Shown in pieces: positions 8,824 to 17,800 of a stretch of DNA of 64,000 nt. The notes below the pieces were generated by a model. The model was not told the origin of the DNA and did no database searches. It worked only from the letters and a program-made list of their open reading frames with translations. This DNA comes from Aldehydirespirator sp028819505 (lineage in GTDB: Bacteria; Actinomycetota; Acidimicrobiia; Acidimicrobiales; Aldehydirespiratoraceae). A program made the translations under genes and the position numbers. The stretch is taken from positions 682,001 through 746,000 of the forward strand of contig OZ242297.1 in the NCBI GenBank assembly GCA_965207755.1. Direction: 5' to 3'. Position 1 is the stretch's first letter. Every line of letters begins with the position of its first letter.

Positions 8824-9874
8824 GTTGTTCGCACCGCACGCGGCCCTCGTCGTGCACGACCTGCACCACGCGGGCCAGAACGTCGGGATCGCTTGCCGGC
8901 AGCACGCCGTGGCCGAGGTTGAAGACGAAGCCCGGATGCCCCCCATTGGCAGCGAGCACCGCTCGGGTCGCCTCGCAGGCAGCCGTCTCGCCGGCCAACA
9001 CCATCGCGGGATCGAGGTTGCCCTGCAGCGCCCGGCCCGGCCCGACCCTGCGGCGGGCCTCGTCGATGCTGACGCGGAAGTCCACCCCCACCACGTCCGC
9101 GCCGCAGTCGCCCATCTGGTCGAGCAGCTCGCCGGTACCGACGCCGAAATGGATCCGGGGCACACCGGTGGCGCCCAGCGTCTCCAGTACCCGGGCCGAG
9201 TGCGGCGCGACGCCGCGGCGGTACTGGCCGGGGGAGAGCACTCCGGCCCAGCTGTCGAAGAGCTGTACCGCTGCCGCGCCCGCCTCCACCTGCGACACGA
9301 GCGACGCGATAGCGAGGTCGGCGAGCCGGTCCATGAGTTCGTGCCAGAGCGCGGCGTCGCCGACCATCAGCGCCTTGGTCCGGGCATGGTGACGGGACGG
9401 GCCTCCCTCCACCAGGTACGACGCCACCGTGAACGGGGCTCCGGCGAACCCGATGAGGGGCACGTCCAGCGCCTCCACGGCGCGGCGGACGGTATCGACC
9501 ACGTACGGCGTGTCGGAGACGGGATCGAGCGGGCGCAGGCGGTCGAGGTCGCCGCGGGCCGCGAAGCGATGCTCCACGACCGGCCCGATGCCGGGCACGA
9601 CATCGACGCCGAAGCCGACGGCGTGCGCCGGTACCACGATGTCGCTGAACAGGATGGCGGCGTCCACTCCGTAGCGGCGCACCGGCTGGAGGGTGATCTC
9701 CGCGGCCCGGCCGGCGTCGGCGATGGCGTCGAGGATCGAGCCCTCGCCGCGCACGGCCCTGTACTCGGGAAGGGACCGTCCGGCCTGGCGCATGAACCAC
9801 ACCGGCACCCGCCGATGGGGCTGCCGGCGGCAGGCACGCACGAAGTCGCTGTCGTCGAAGCGGCCGCTGCTCAC
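8756..9874 (-). CDS. hemE: Uroporphyrinogen III decarboxylase
   Basis: 372 residues starting with GTG 9874. Both family signatures are present: VPVWFMRQAGRSLPEYR near residue 23 and IGFAGAPFTVASYLVEGG near residue 140; ILFSDIVVPAHA and the C-terminal GFVFNLGHGVLP are also typical. The enzyme converts uroporphyrinogen III to coproporphyrinogen III in the cytosol. The natural domain ends near VVQVVHDEGR; the last ~25 residues (Gly/Arg/Thr-rich) are encoded by the 23-bp tandem repeats and look like an acquired tail. First gene of the operon that continues with hemY, a cyclase, lnt and glycan genes. Confidence 0.96.
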   Translation of the reverse strand: MSSGRFDDSDFVRACRRQPHRRVPVWFMRQAGRSLPEYRAVRGEGSILDAIADAGRAAEITLQPVRRYGVDAAILFSDIVVPAHAVGFGVDVVPGIGPVVEHRFAARGDLDRLRPLDPVSDTPYVVDTVRRAVEALDVPLIGFAGAPFTVASYLVEGGPSRHHARTKALMVGDAALWHELMDRLADLAIASLVSQVEAGAAAVQLFDSWAGVLSPGQYRRGVAPHSARVLETLGATGVPRIHFGVGTGELLDQMGDCGADVVGVDFRVSIDEARRRVGPGRALQGNLDPAMVLAGETAACEATRAVLAANGGHPGFVFNLGHGVLPASDPDVLARVVQVVHDEGRVRCEQPAERRGNDRPGGVGTTGRAVRE

Positions 9875-9970
9875 CGGGTCAAGCTAACGGCAAGCGCACA
9901 GGGCGGCCCCGAACCGCATCGGATTGCCGGGCGCGCAAGATCAGGCGGACTGCGCCGGGCCGCGGTGCGA

Positions 9971-11257
9971 TCAGCCCGCGGCCCGGCGCAGCAGGCCGGC
10001 AAGGCGCCTGTTGACGCGGTCCGTGAGGATGCGGCGGGCGGCATGGTCCGCGGACGCGGCCATCCCGGCTCGCCACGCCCGCAGGGGATCGTCGCCGTCG
10101 GCCCTCTCGGCGCCGTGGCCGGCGCGGTCGAAGTCCTCGCCGCCTCTGCTGTCCACCAGCTCCACCCCGCCGGCGTCGGGTTCCACCACAAGCACGGCGA
10201 CGCCCCGGCGGCGCAGCCCGTCCACCTCCGCGCGCAGCTTGTCGTCGACCCACTGCCGGCGCGCCGCCCGCATGGCCCGCCCGCCGTCCCACGCCCGTTC
10301 CAGCGCCTCCGACCACCAGACCCGGCCGGCGGTCCGGGGCCGGGGCTCGCCCAGCCCCACACCCGAGCGGGCGCTGGCCCAGGCCTCCGACAGGGAGCCG
10401 CGGACCGCCGGCCACCCCGCCGTGCCGCTCATCGGCGACGACACGACGACCAGGTCGAAGGCGGGCGGTCCCATCAGGTCGGCGTTGGTGTAGGAGTGCA
10501 GGCCGCCGTCGATGTAGCGCTGCCCGTCCACGGTGACCGGCTCGAAGAGGACCGGGACCGCGCAGCTGGCCCGCACCGCCTCGGCCGCTGTGGCCTGGAG
10601 GTCGTCGCGCCCGAGGACGACGCGCTCGCCGTCGGAGAGCCGCACGACCGGGACCCAGAAACGGTCCGCGGGCCAGGGCTGCGGATGCAGTTCGGCCATG
10701 CGCTGCTGGAGGGCCTCGGTGGTGCGCGTGCCTCTCGGCAGCAGGCCGACGGCGGCGTGCAGGGGCCGGGCCTGCCACGGCGGCCACAGCGCCCTCGCCG
10801 CCAGCGTCGGCGACTGTGGTCCCTGCTCGGTCCAGTCGCGTTCGCTGCGGCCCTCGCTGTAGGGGGTGACGACCCGGTCGATGACGGCTTGCCCCTCGTC
10901 GCTGACGGGCTCGCCGCGGCGATGGGCGTAGAGGTCCGCCGGCGGGATGCCGGCTCGCAGGCAGAGTCCTGTGATGGCGCCGGCCGAGGTGCCCAGCATC
11001 AGGTCGGCGCTGCGGGCGTCCCAGCCCGTGACCTCGTGCAGCGCCCGGACCACGCCCGCGTGCCATGCCTCGGCGGCCGCGCCCCCCGCGCTGAGGACCA
11101 GCCCCACCGAGATCCGGCCGTCGGCGCCGCCTCCGGAGGGACCGGGAGCGGCCGCTTCGGCGGCTGTCCCGGCGCCGGCGGCTCCGTCCGCGTCGCCGTC
11201 GGCGGCTGCTTCAGAGCCGGCGGCAGCGTCGGGTCGGTCGGGCCCAGTCGAGTCCAT
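9971..11257 (-). CDS. Patatin-like phospholipase family protein
   Basis: 428 residues from ATG 11257. After an Ala/Gly-rich leader of ~45 residues comes VGLVLSAGGAAAEAWHAGVV (oxyanion-hole glycine loop), then DLMLGTSAGAITGLCLRAG with the GxSxG nucleophile Ser, and YIDGGLHSYTNADL with the DGG catalytic Asp. This Ser-Asp dyad arrangement defines the patatin/RssA-like acyl hydrolases. No signal peptide or membrane helix was seen, so it is probably cytosolic or peripheral. It is separated from hemE by 96 bp and from the divergent helD-like gene by about 113 bp. The lipid substrate is unknown. Confidence 0.88.
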   Translation of the reverse strand: MDSTGPDRPDAAAGSEAAADGDADGAAGAGTAAEAAAPGPSGGGADGRISVGLVLSAGGAAAEAWHAGVVRALHEVTGWDARSADLMLGTSAGAITGLCLRAGIPPADLYAHRRGEPVSDEGQAVIDRVVTPYSEGRSERDWTEQGPQSPTLAARALWPPWQARPLHAAVGLLPRGTRTTEALQQRMAELHPQPWPADRFWVPVVRLSDGERVVLGRDDLQATAAEAVRASCAVPVLFEPVTVDGQRYIDGGLHSYTNADLMGPPAFDLVVVSSPMSGTAGWPAVRGSLSEAWASARSGVGLGEPRPRTAGRVWWSEALERAWDGGRAMRAARRQWVDDKLRAEVDGLRRRGVAVLVVEPDAGGVELVDSRGGEDFDRAGHGAERADGDDPLRAWRAGMAASADHAARRILTDRVNRRLAGLLRRAAG

Positions 11258-11370
11258 GCAGCCCACGATACGGCGATAGGATCAACAGTTCCCCTGATTC
11301 TCGGATCCGTCGCTGAGCGGCCCTCCGCTCCCCGGCGGAACCGGCAGCCAAGCCGAGCCGCGGTTCAGCC

Positions 11371-13551
11371 TTGACCAGTCGCCACCCCGACCTAGAAGCC
11401 GAACAGGCCTACTTCGATCTGGCCCACGCCTGCCTGGACATGGCCCGCGAGCGGGCCACCATGGCCACTTCGGTGTTCCGCACCGGCCGGGGCGGCACCA
11501 CCCAGGCCAGATTCGAGCGCGAGGCCATGCTGGAGGCCGCCCTCGCCCGGCTGACCAAGCTCAACATCGGGGACCGGTCGCTGGTGTTCGGCCGCATCGA
11601 CCCGGCGGGCACCGGCGAGCGGTTCTACATCGGGCGGGTCGGCCTGTGGGACGCCGATCACGACCCGATCCTCGTGGACTGGCGGGCGCCGGTGGCCGAG
11701 CCCTTCTACCGCGCCACCGGCCGCGAGCCGCTCGGCCTGGAGCGCCGGCGGCACTTCGCGTCCCGGGGCAGCACCCTGCTGGGGATCGAGGACGAGCTCT
11801 TCGGCGAGGAGGCCGCCATCGGCCTCGACCTCGCCGACCGGGACTTCGACGGCGCCGGCGGCCCTCCCGGCGACGGCCGCCTCGACGGGCGGCCGGGCTC
11901 GGCTGCCCTGGTCGCCTCGCTGGAGGCGGCCCGCACCGGACGTCTCGGCGACATCGTGTCCACCATCCAGGGCGAGCAGGACAGGGTGATCCGCTCGGAG
12001 ATGCCGGGTGTCGTGGTGGTGCAGGGAGGTCCCGGCACCGGCAAGACCGTGGTGGCGCTGCACCGGGCCGCCTACCTGCTGTACACCCACCGGTTCCCCC
12101 TGGAGAGCCAGGGCGTGCTGGTGGTGGGGCCCAACCGCCTGTTCCTCGCCTACATCGAGCAGGTGCTGCCGTCGCTGGGGGAGGCCGGCGTGGAGCAGGC
12201 CGTGCTGGCCGACCTGCTCAGCCCCGCGGTGCGGGTCGCGGGCCTCGATCCAGAGGCCGTCGGCCGCATCAAGGGCGACCCTCGCATGGCCGCAGTGCTG
12301 CGCCGCGCGGTGCGGGACCGCCGCCGGCCCCTGAGAGGCGATCTGACTGTCGGCTACGAGCTGCAGCGGCTGCATCTCAGCGTGGAGCAGTCGGCGGCGA
12401 TCGTGGCCGAGGCGTCCCGGAGAGTCCGCAAGCACAACGCCGGGCGCCGGCTGGTGGAGGATGCGTTCTTCGCGGAGTTGGCCGCCGGCGCACGCCGCGG
12501 GGCCGACCCGGCCGAGGTTCGCGAGAGCGTCTCGGACCGCCTCGAGGTGCGCGAGGCGCTGGAGTGGATGTGGCCCGTGCTAACCCCGGCCCACTTGGTG
12601 AACGACCTGTACGGATCGAGGGCGTTGCTGCGCTCGGCGGCCGGCGGCCGGCTCGACGACGACGAGACAGAGTTGCTGCACCGGCCACGGGCTCAGCACG
12701 CCTCCGAGGTGACGTGGTCGTTCCAGGACGTGCCGGTGCTCGACGAGGCCCGCGCCCTGCTCGGCTACCGGCCCGGGCACCGGGAGGAGGACGCGGTCCT
12801 GACCTACGGCCACATCGTCGTGGACGAGGCCCAGGACCTGTCGCCGATGGAGCTGCGCATGATCGCCCGGCGCAGCCTCAACGGCTCGATGACGGTGGTG
12901 GGAGACATCGCGCAGGCCACCGGGTCCTGGGCCCACGACGGCTGGGAGTCGGTGCTGGAGGGCCTGCCCGACCGGCGGCCGCCCCGGCGGGTGGAGCTGA
13001 CGCTCGGCTACCGGATCCCCGCTCCGGCCATGGCGCTGGCCAACCGGGTCCTTCCCTACGCCTCGCCCGGTGCGGTGCCGCCGTCCACGGTCCGCACCGC
13101 CGGTGACGAGCCCCGCATCGTGGCCTGCGGCGCGTCCGGCGCCGCCCGGAGCGGCCCCGGCGCCGGCAGCGGCCTAACGACGCTGGGAGAGACGCTGGCC
13201 GATGTGATCGAGCAGGAGCGGAGCGAGGTCGGCGAGGGCAACGTTGCGGTGATCGTGCCCGACTCGCTCCATGAGCCGCTGCGGGTCGAGCTCGTGGACC
13301 GGTCCATGGCGTTCGGCGGCGCCGGCCGCGCCGGCCTCGTGCAGCAGGTGACGCTTGTGCCGGTGCGCATGGTGAAGGGCCTCGAGGTGGACGCGGCCGT
13401 GGTGGTCGAGCCGGCCCGCATCGTTGCCGAGGAGCGCCAGGGCGTGCGCTCCCTGTACGTCGCCCTCACCCGTGCTACCCGGCGGGTGACGGTGGTGCAT
13501 TCCGAGCCGCTGCCCGCGGTGCTGGCCGAGCCCTCGTGTACCAGCTGGTGA
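11371..13551 (+). CDS. helD: HelD-like UvrD/Rep-type ATPase (RNA polymerase-associated)
   Basis: 726 residues. The TTG at 11371 is chosen because the following LEAEQAYFDLAHACLDMARERA matches the N-terminal coiled coil typical of HelD. Walker A is VVVQGGPGTGKTVVALHRAA (about 214), motif II is HIVVDEAQDLSPMELRMI, motif III is MTVVGDIAQATGSW, and the last helicase motif reads SLYVALTRATRRVTVV. Actinobacterial HelD proteins bind RNA polymerase and release it from DNA; this is family knowledge. The 3' end is unusual: a 31-bp segment covering the last codons is repeated 62 bp downstream (13504-13534 and 13566-13596). The second copy continues to TGA at 13608-13610 in another frame, so the present C-terminus (SCTSW) is probably not ancestral. 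Confidence 0.9.
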   Translation: MTSRHPDLEAEQAYFDLAHACLDMARERATMATSVFRTGRGGTTQARFEREAMLEAALARLTKLNIGDRSLVFGRIDPAGTGERFYIGRVGLWDADHDPILVDWRAPVAEPFYRATGREPLGLERRRHFASRGSTLLGIEDELFGEEAAIGLDLADRDFDGAGGPPGDGRLDGRPGSAALVASLEAARTGRLGDIVSTIQGEQDRVIRSEMPGVVVVQGGPGTGKTVVALHRAAYLLYTHRFPLESQGVLVVGPNRLFLAYIEQVLPSLGEAGVEQAVLADLLSPAVRVAGLDPEAVGRIKGDPRMAAVLRRAVRDRRRPLRGDLTVGYELQRLHLSVEQSAAIVAEASRRVRKHNAGRRLVEDAFFAELAAGARRGADPAEVRESVSDRLEVREALEWMWPVLTPAHLVNDLYGSRALLRSAAGGRLDDDETELLHRPRAQHASEVTWSFQDVPVLDEARALLGYRPGHREEDAVLTYGHIVVDEAQDLSPMELRMIARRSLNGSMTVVGDIAQATGSWAHDGWESVLEGLPDRRPPRRVELTLGYRIPAPAMALANRVLPYASPGAVPPSTVRTAGDEPRIVACGASGAARSGPGAGSGLTTLGETLADVIEQERSEVGEGNVAVIVPDSLHEPLRVELVDRSMAFGGAGRAGLVQQVTLVPVRMVKGLEVDAAVVVEPARIVAEERQGVRSLYVALTRATRRVTVVHSEPLPAVLAEPSCTSW

Positions 13552-13596
13552 TGCGCCGGCTGTACGAGCCGCTGCCCGCGGTGCTGGCCGAGCCCT
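13504..13596. repeat. 31-bp direct repeat at the 3' end of helD
   Basis: GAGCCGCTGCCCGCGGTGCT begins both exact copies, 13504-13534 and 13566-13596, 62 bp apart. Copy 1 is in the helD frame; copy 2 is shifted by two and ends at its own TGA. The spacer contains the small palindrome ACCAGCTGGT. Confidence 0.9.
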
Positions 13597-13706
13597 ACGC
13601 GGCGGCCTGAGAACGTCGCATTCGCCGAGTCAAGTACCCTGATCCCTGGCTCGTCAGGATGCCTAGGGTCGACGCGGTGAGGGATACCGGCATTAGGGTA
13701 TAAGGC

Positions 13707-14846
13707 ATGCTTGATAGCGGTCCGGCGGCGGTCGCCGTGGCGGCCCCCTCCTCGATGGCGGGTCCTGTGGCCTCCGCTGTTCCCCGGGGCCGCGGGATCC
13801 TGGTGGACGAGGTGAGCGTCGCCCTAGGCGGATCGCCGGTTCTGCGCCGCGCTTCGATTTCCGCCGAGCCGGGCCGGACGCTGGCCATCCTCGGCCCGAG
13901 CGGATGCGGCAAGACGACCCTTCTGAGGGTGCTGTCCGGACTTCAGCGACTCGACTCCGGGCGGGTGGTGCTGGGCGGCACGCTCATGTCGGGTACAGGC
14001 GTGCATATGGCCGCCGACAAGCGCGGCGTGGGCATGGTCTTCCAGGACTGGTCGCTGTTCCCGCACCTCACCGTGGCCGCCAACGTCGCGTTCGGCCTGC
14101 CCCGCGCCGAGCGGCCCCGCGCCAGGGTGCTGCCCCGGCCGGCGTCGGGACGGGTGCGCGACCTTCTCGAGATGGTGGGGATCGCCGAGTTGGCCGACCG
14201 GCTCCCCGGCTCGCTGTCGGGCGGGCAGCAGCAGCGGGTGGCGCTGGCCCGGGCCCTGGCGCCCCAGCCGTCGGTGCTGCTGCTCGACGAGCCCTTCTCC
14301 AGCCTCGACACCACCCTGAGAGTGGAGGTCCGCGCCGAGGTGGCCGGGCTGCTGCGAGAACTGGAGGTCACCTGCGTGTTCGTGACCCACGACCAGGACG
14401 AGGCCTTCGTGCTCGGAGCCGAGGTGGCCGTGATGCGCGACGGCGAGGTCGTCCAGCAGGCCCAGCCGGCCGTGCTCTACGAGCGCCCCGCCGACCGGTG
14501 GCTGGCCGGTTTCGTGGGCGAGGCCGACACCGTGCCCGGCAGGGCCGAGGGCGACATCGCCTACACCGCGCTGGGCCCCATGAAACTCCAGTCGCCCCTC
14601 CATGGAGAGGTGGACGTGCTGCTGCGGCCCGAGGAGCTCGCGCTGACCGAGGGCGGTTCAGGCACCGTCGACCACATCGAGTTCTTCGGCCACGACACCC
14701 TGTACTACATCCGCTCAGCCGACGGCATGGTGTTGCGCTGCCGCACCACCGGCGCGCCCCGCTTCGGCATCGGCGCCGACGTCGACCTCTGCCACAGCGG
14801 CGAGCGCACCGTGGCCTTCCCACGGCCCGCCGGACGGCGCGGCTAG
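13707..14846 (+). CDS. ABC transporter ATP-binding protein, Fbp/Pot type (orphan)
   Basis: 379 residues: ATPase domain about 32-255 and a C-terminal TOBE-like beta domain. Walker A is LAILGPSGCGKTTLLRVL, the Q-loop is GMVFQDWSLFPHLTV, the signature is GSLSGGQQQRVALARAL, Walker B is VLLLDEPFSSLD and the switch His is in FVTHDQDEAFVLG. The layout matches FbpC (ferric iron) and PotA-type importers. No permease or binding protein is adjacent, so the partners must be elsewhere. The first ~25 residues are Ala/Ser-rich; a later start is possible. The 96-bp upstream gap contains ATACC-N8-GGTAT about 10 bp before the ATG, a possible regulatory site of unknown owner. Confidence 0.88.
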   Translation: MLDSGPAAVAVAAPSSMAGPVASAVPRGRGILVDEVSVALGGSPVLRRASISAEPGRTLAILGPSGCGKTTLLRVLSGLQRLDSGRVVLGGTLMSGTGVHMAADKRGVGMVFQDWSLFPHLTVAANVAFGLPRAERPRARVLPRPASGRVRDLLEMVGIAELADRLPGSLSGGQQQRVALARALAPQPSVLLLDEPFSSLDTTLRVEVRAEVAGLLRELEVTCVFVTHDQDEAFVLGAEVAVMRDGEVVQQAQPAVLYERPADRWLAGFVGEADTVPGRAEGDIAYTALGPMKLQSPLHGEVDVLLRPEELALTEGGSGTVDHIEFFGHDTLYYIRSADGMVLRCRTTGAPRFGIGADVDLCHSGERTVAFPRPAGRRG

Positions 14847-14851
14847 AGCCG

Positions 14852-14890
14852 CCCGGATCCGCCGCCCCGCCCGATCGAGGACGCTCCGCG
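14852..14890. repeat. Direct repeat bracketing the TadE/Calx-beta gene, left copy
   Basis: CCCGGATCCGCCGCCCCGCC followed by CGATCGAGGAC-GCTCCGCGG. The right copy at 19001-19040 differs at about three positions. It lies in the 52-bp gap between the convergent ABC ATPase gene and the TadE/Calx-beta gene. Confidence 0.8.
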
Positions 14891-14898
14891 GCTAACTG

Positions 14899-17800
14899 TC
14901 AGTCATTGTCATACACATATATTGGAGTATTCGGAAAGGTTCGGGTCCGGCCTGCTGCCTCGAGCCTGGCAACCAGGCCGATCCGTTCCCGTCCCTCGCT
15001 CACGGTGTCGTCGCACACCTCCACGTTCCACGCGACGTGGATGAGGCTTCCGGCTGGAATCGTTCCACGCAGTGCGCCTGATCCCTTGATGGCGTCGTCC
15101 CACCTGGCGTCTTTGCCGAAGGTGCCGTCAATCCAGTCCTCAAGCACGACGTCGGATCCTTGCACCGCGCAACTCGTGGACGCGGCCGCCTTGTTCAGAG
15201 CCTCGTCCTCCGCCCATAAGATGCCGTGGTGGTCATGGGTGAAGTAGATCGTGTATTCGACGTCGACGGTGCTACGGCCTGCACTGAACACGCAGAAGTT
15301 GGTGCTCGCGCCTTCTATGAGACCCCAGCTTCTGTTGCAGTATGGAGGTCTGTAGCTGATGCCGGAGAGCACTTCGTCGTTGTCGTTGACGGTGACGGCG
15401 GCGCTTGCGGGTGTGCCGGTCTTGTAGCCGGCTGCGGCGGTGACGGTGGCGGTGACGGAGCCGTTGGGTTCGTCTTTGGCGTCGTCGACGGTGGGGACTC
15501 TGTAGATGGTGCTGGCGGCTCCGGCGGGCAGGGTCACGAGGTTGGCACGTCTTTGGAGCGGTCGCAGGAAGTCGCCGTCTTGTGTGAGTCGGACTGTGAT
15601 TCGGGTGTCGGCGGCGGGCGCGGGGTCGGCGTGGACGGTGAATGCGGCGGGTTGGCCTTCGGTGACGGCGGGTCCGGCGGTGATGGTGACGGTGCGGTCG
15701 TTGTCTTCGACGTCCACCGTCGCGGAGGATGGCCGTCCGACGGTGTAGGACCGGGATGTGCCTGCGGCCGCGAGGGTGGCGGTTACCGTTCCGGGGACTT
15801 CGGCGGTGGTGTCGTCGACGGTGGCCGCTGTGAGGGTGGCGGTGGATGAGCCTTTGGGGATGGTGATGTTGCGGGCGCCGAGGGCGGCCGTGGCGACGTA
15901 CGTTCCGGTCTGGGTGACGGTGAGGGTCACGGTGATGTCGGCTGTGGGGGCGGGGTCGGCGCGGATGGTGAATCGGGCGTGGTCGCCTTCGGTGATGTCG
16001 GGTCCGGCGGTGACGGTGACGGCGGGCTCGTTGTCTTTGACGATGACCGACGCGGCTGCGGGCGCGCCGACGGTGTAGGCCGTGCCGTTGGCGAGGGTGG
16101 CGGTGGCGGTTCCGGGGCGTTCGGCGGTGGTGTCGTCGACGGTGGCCGCTGTGAGGGTGGCGGTGGATGAGCCTTTGGGGATGGTGATGTTGCGGGCGCC
16201 GAGGGCGGCCGTGGCGACGTACGTTCCGGTCTGGGTGACGGTGAGGGTCACGGTGATGTCGGCTGTGGGGGCGGGGTCGGCGCGGATGGTGAATCGGGCG
16301 TGGTCGCCTTCGGTGATGTCGGGTCCGGCGGTGACGGCGACGGCGGGCTCGTTGTCTTTGACGATGACCGACGCGGCTGCGGGGGCGCCGACGGTGTAGC
16401 CGCGACCTGCGCCTGCGATGGTGGCGGTGACGGCGCCGGGGCTCTCGGCGGTGGCGTCGTCGACGGTGGCCACCGCGAGCTTGGCGGTGGTGTCGCCCTC
16501 GGGGATGGTGACGTCGCGGGCGCCGAGGCCGGCCGGGTCGGCGTATTGGCCGGTCTGGGTGATGTCGACGCGCACCGTGAGGTCCGCGCCGAGGGGGGCT
16601 TGGTGGGCGTGGACGGTGAACATGGCGTCTTGGCCCTCGGTGACCGGGGGCCCCGCCGAGACCGACACTGCGGGCACGTCGTCGTCGCGCACCCACAGCG
16701 TGTCGGTGGCCGGCGCGCCGGCGATGTAGCCGGCGCCGGCGGTGACGGTGGCGGTCACCCTGCTGGAACTCTCGACGTTGTTGTCGTCGGGTTCGGTCAC
16801 CACCGGATGGATCACAGAGGCCGCTCCGGCCTTGAGCACGACCGTTTGGCCGCCTTTGGAGCCCGGGGGGAGTTGGCTCGCGGTCTCGACCACCGTCAGG
16901 TTCACGGTCGTGTCCGCCAGAGGGGCCTGGTCCGCGGTGACGGTGAACTTCGCCGGGGAGCCCTCATAGACGTCCGGGCCCGCTGTGATCGTCACCGTGG
17001 GCAGGTCGTCGTCGCGGACGGTGACCGACGCGGCTGCGGGTGCGCCGACGGTGTAGCCGGCGCCGGTGGTGATGGCGGCGGTGACGGTGCTGTCGGCTTC
17101 GACGGTGTTGTCGGCGGGGACCTGCACGCGGAGGTTCGCGGTCTTCTGGCCCGCGGCGAGGACCACCGTCTCGGCGCCTTTGGCGGCGGCGGGGAGTTGG
17201 CTCGCGGTCTCGGTGACCGTCAGGTTCAGCGTGGTGTTCGCGGCGGGGGCCTGGTCGGCGGTGACCGTGAACTGCGCGTGGACCGCGGCGTCGCCGGGGT
17301 CGCCCTCGGTGACGGGGCTCCTGACGGCGGCGAGGGTGACGGTGGGCAGGTCGTCGTCGCGGACGGTGGCCGACGCGGCTGCGGGTGCGCCGATGGTGTA
17401 GCCGGCGCCGGTGGTGATGGTGGCGGTGACGGTGCTGTCGGCTTCGACGGTGTTGTCGGCGGGGACCTGGACGCGGAGGTTCGCGGTCTTCTGGCCGGCG
17501 GCGAGGACCACCGTCTTGGCGCCTTTGGCGGCGGCGGGGAGCTGGTTCGCGGTCTCGGTGACCGTCAGGTTCAGCGTGGTGTTCGCGGCGGGGGCCTGGT
17601 CGGCGGTGACCGTGAACACTGCGGGGCGCCCCTCGGTGACCGTGGCCGCGTCGGCGGCGACCGTCACGGTGGGCAGGTCGTCGTCGCGGACGGTGGCCGA
17701 CGCGGCTGCGGGTGCGCCGACGGTGTAGCCGGCGCCGGTGGTGATGGTGGCGGTGACGGTGCTGTCGGCTTCGACGGTGTTGTCGGCGGGGACCTGCACG

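Noticed and set aside
7442..11374. A 1310-codon open frame on the plus strand opposite hemY, hemE and the patatin gene
   Set aside because: It is antisense to three genes with clear motifs; the composition (His/Gly/Arg/Gln-rich) is what high-GC antisense frames give.
13611..13706. IdeR/DtxR iron box before the Fbp-type ATPase gene
   Set aside because: TTAGGGTATAAGG resembles only part of an iron box and has no proper dyad of that type.
14847..14898. Intrinsic terminator between the convergent ABC ATPase and TadE/Calx-beta genes
   Set aside because: AGCCGC/GCGGCT could pair over a long loop but there is no T-run; the segment is better explained as one copy of the flanking direct repeat.
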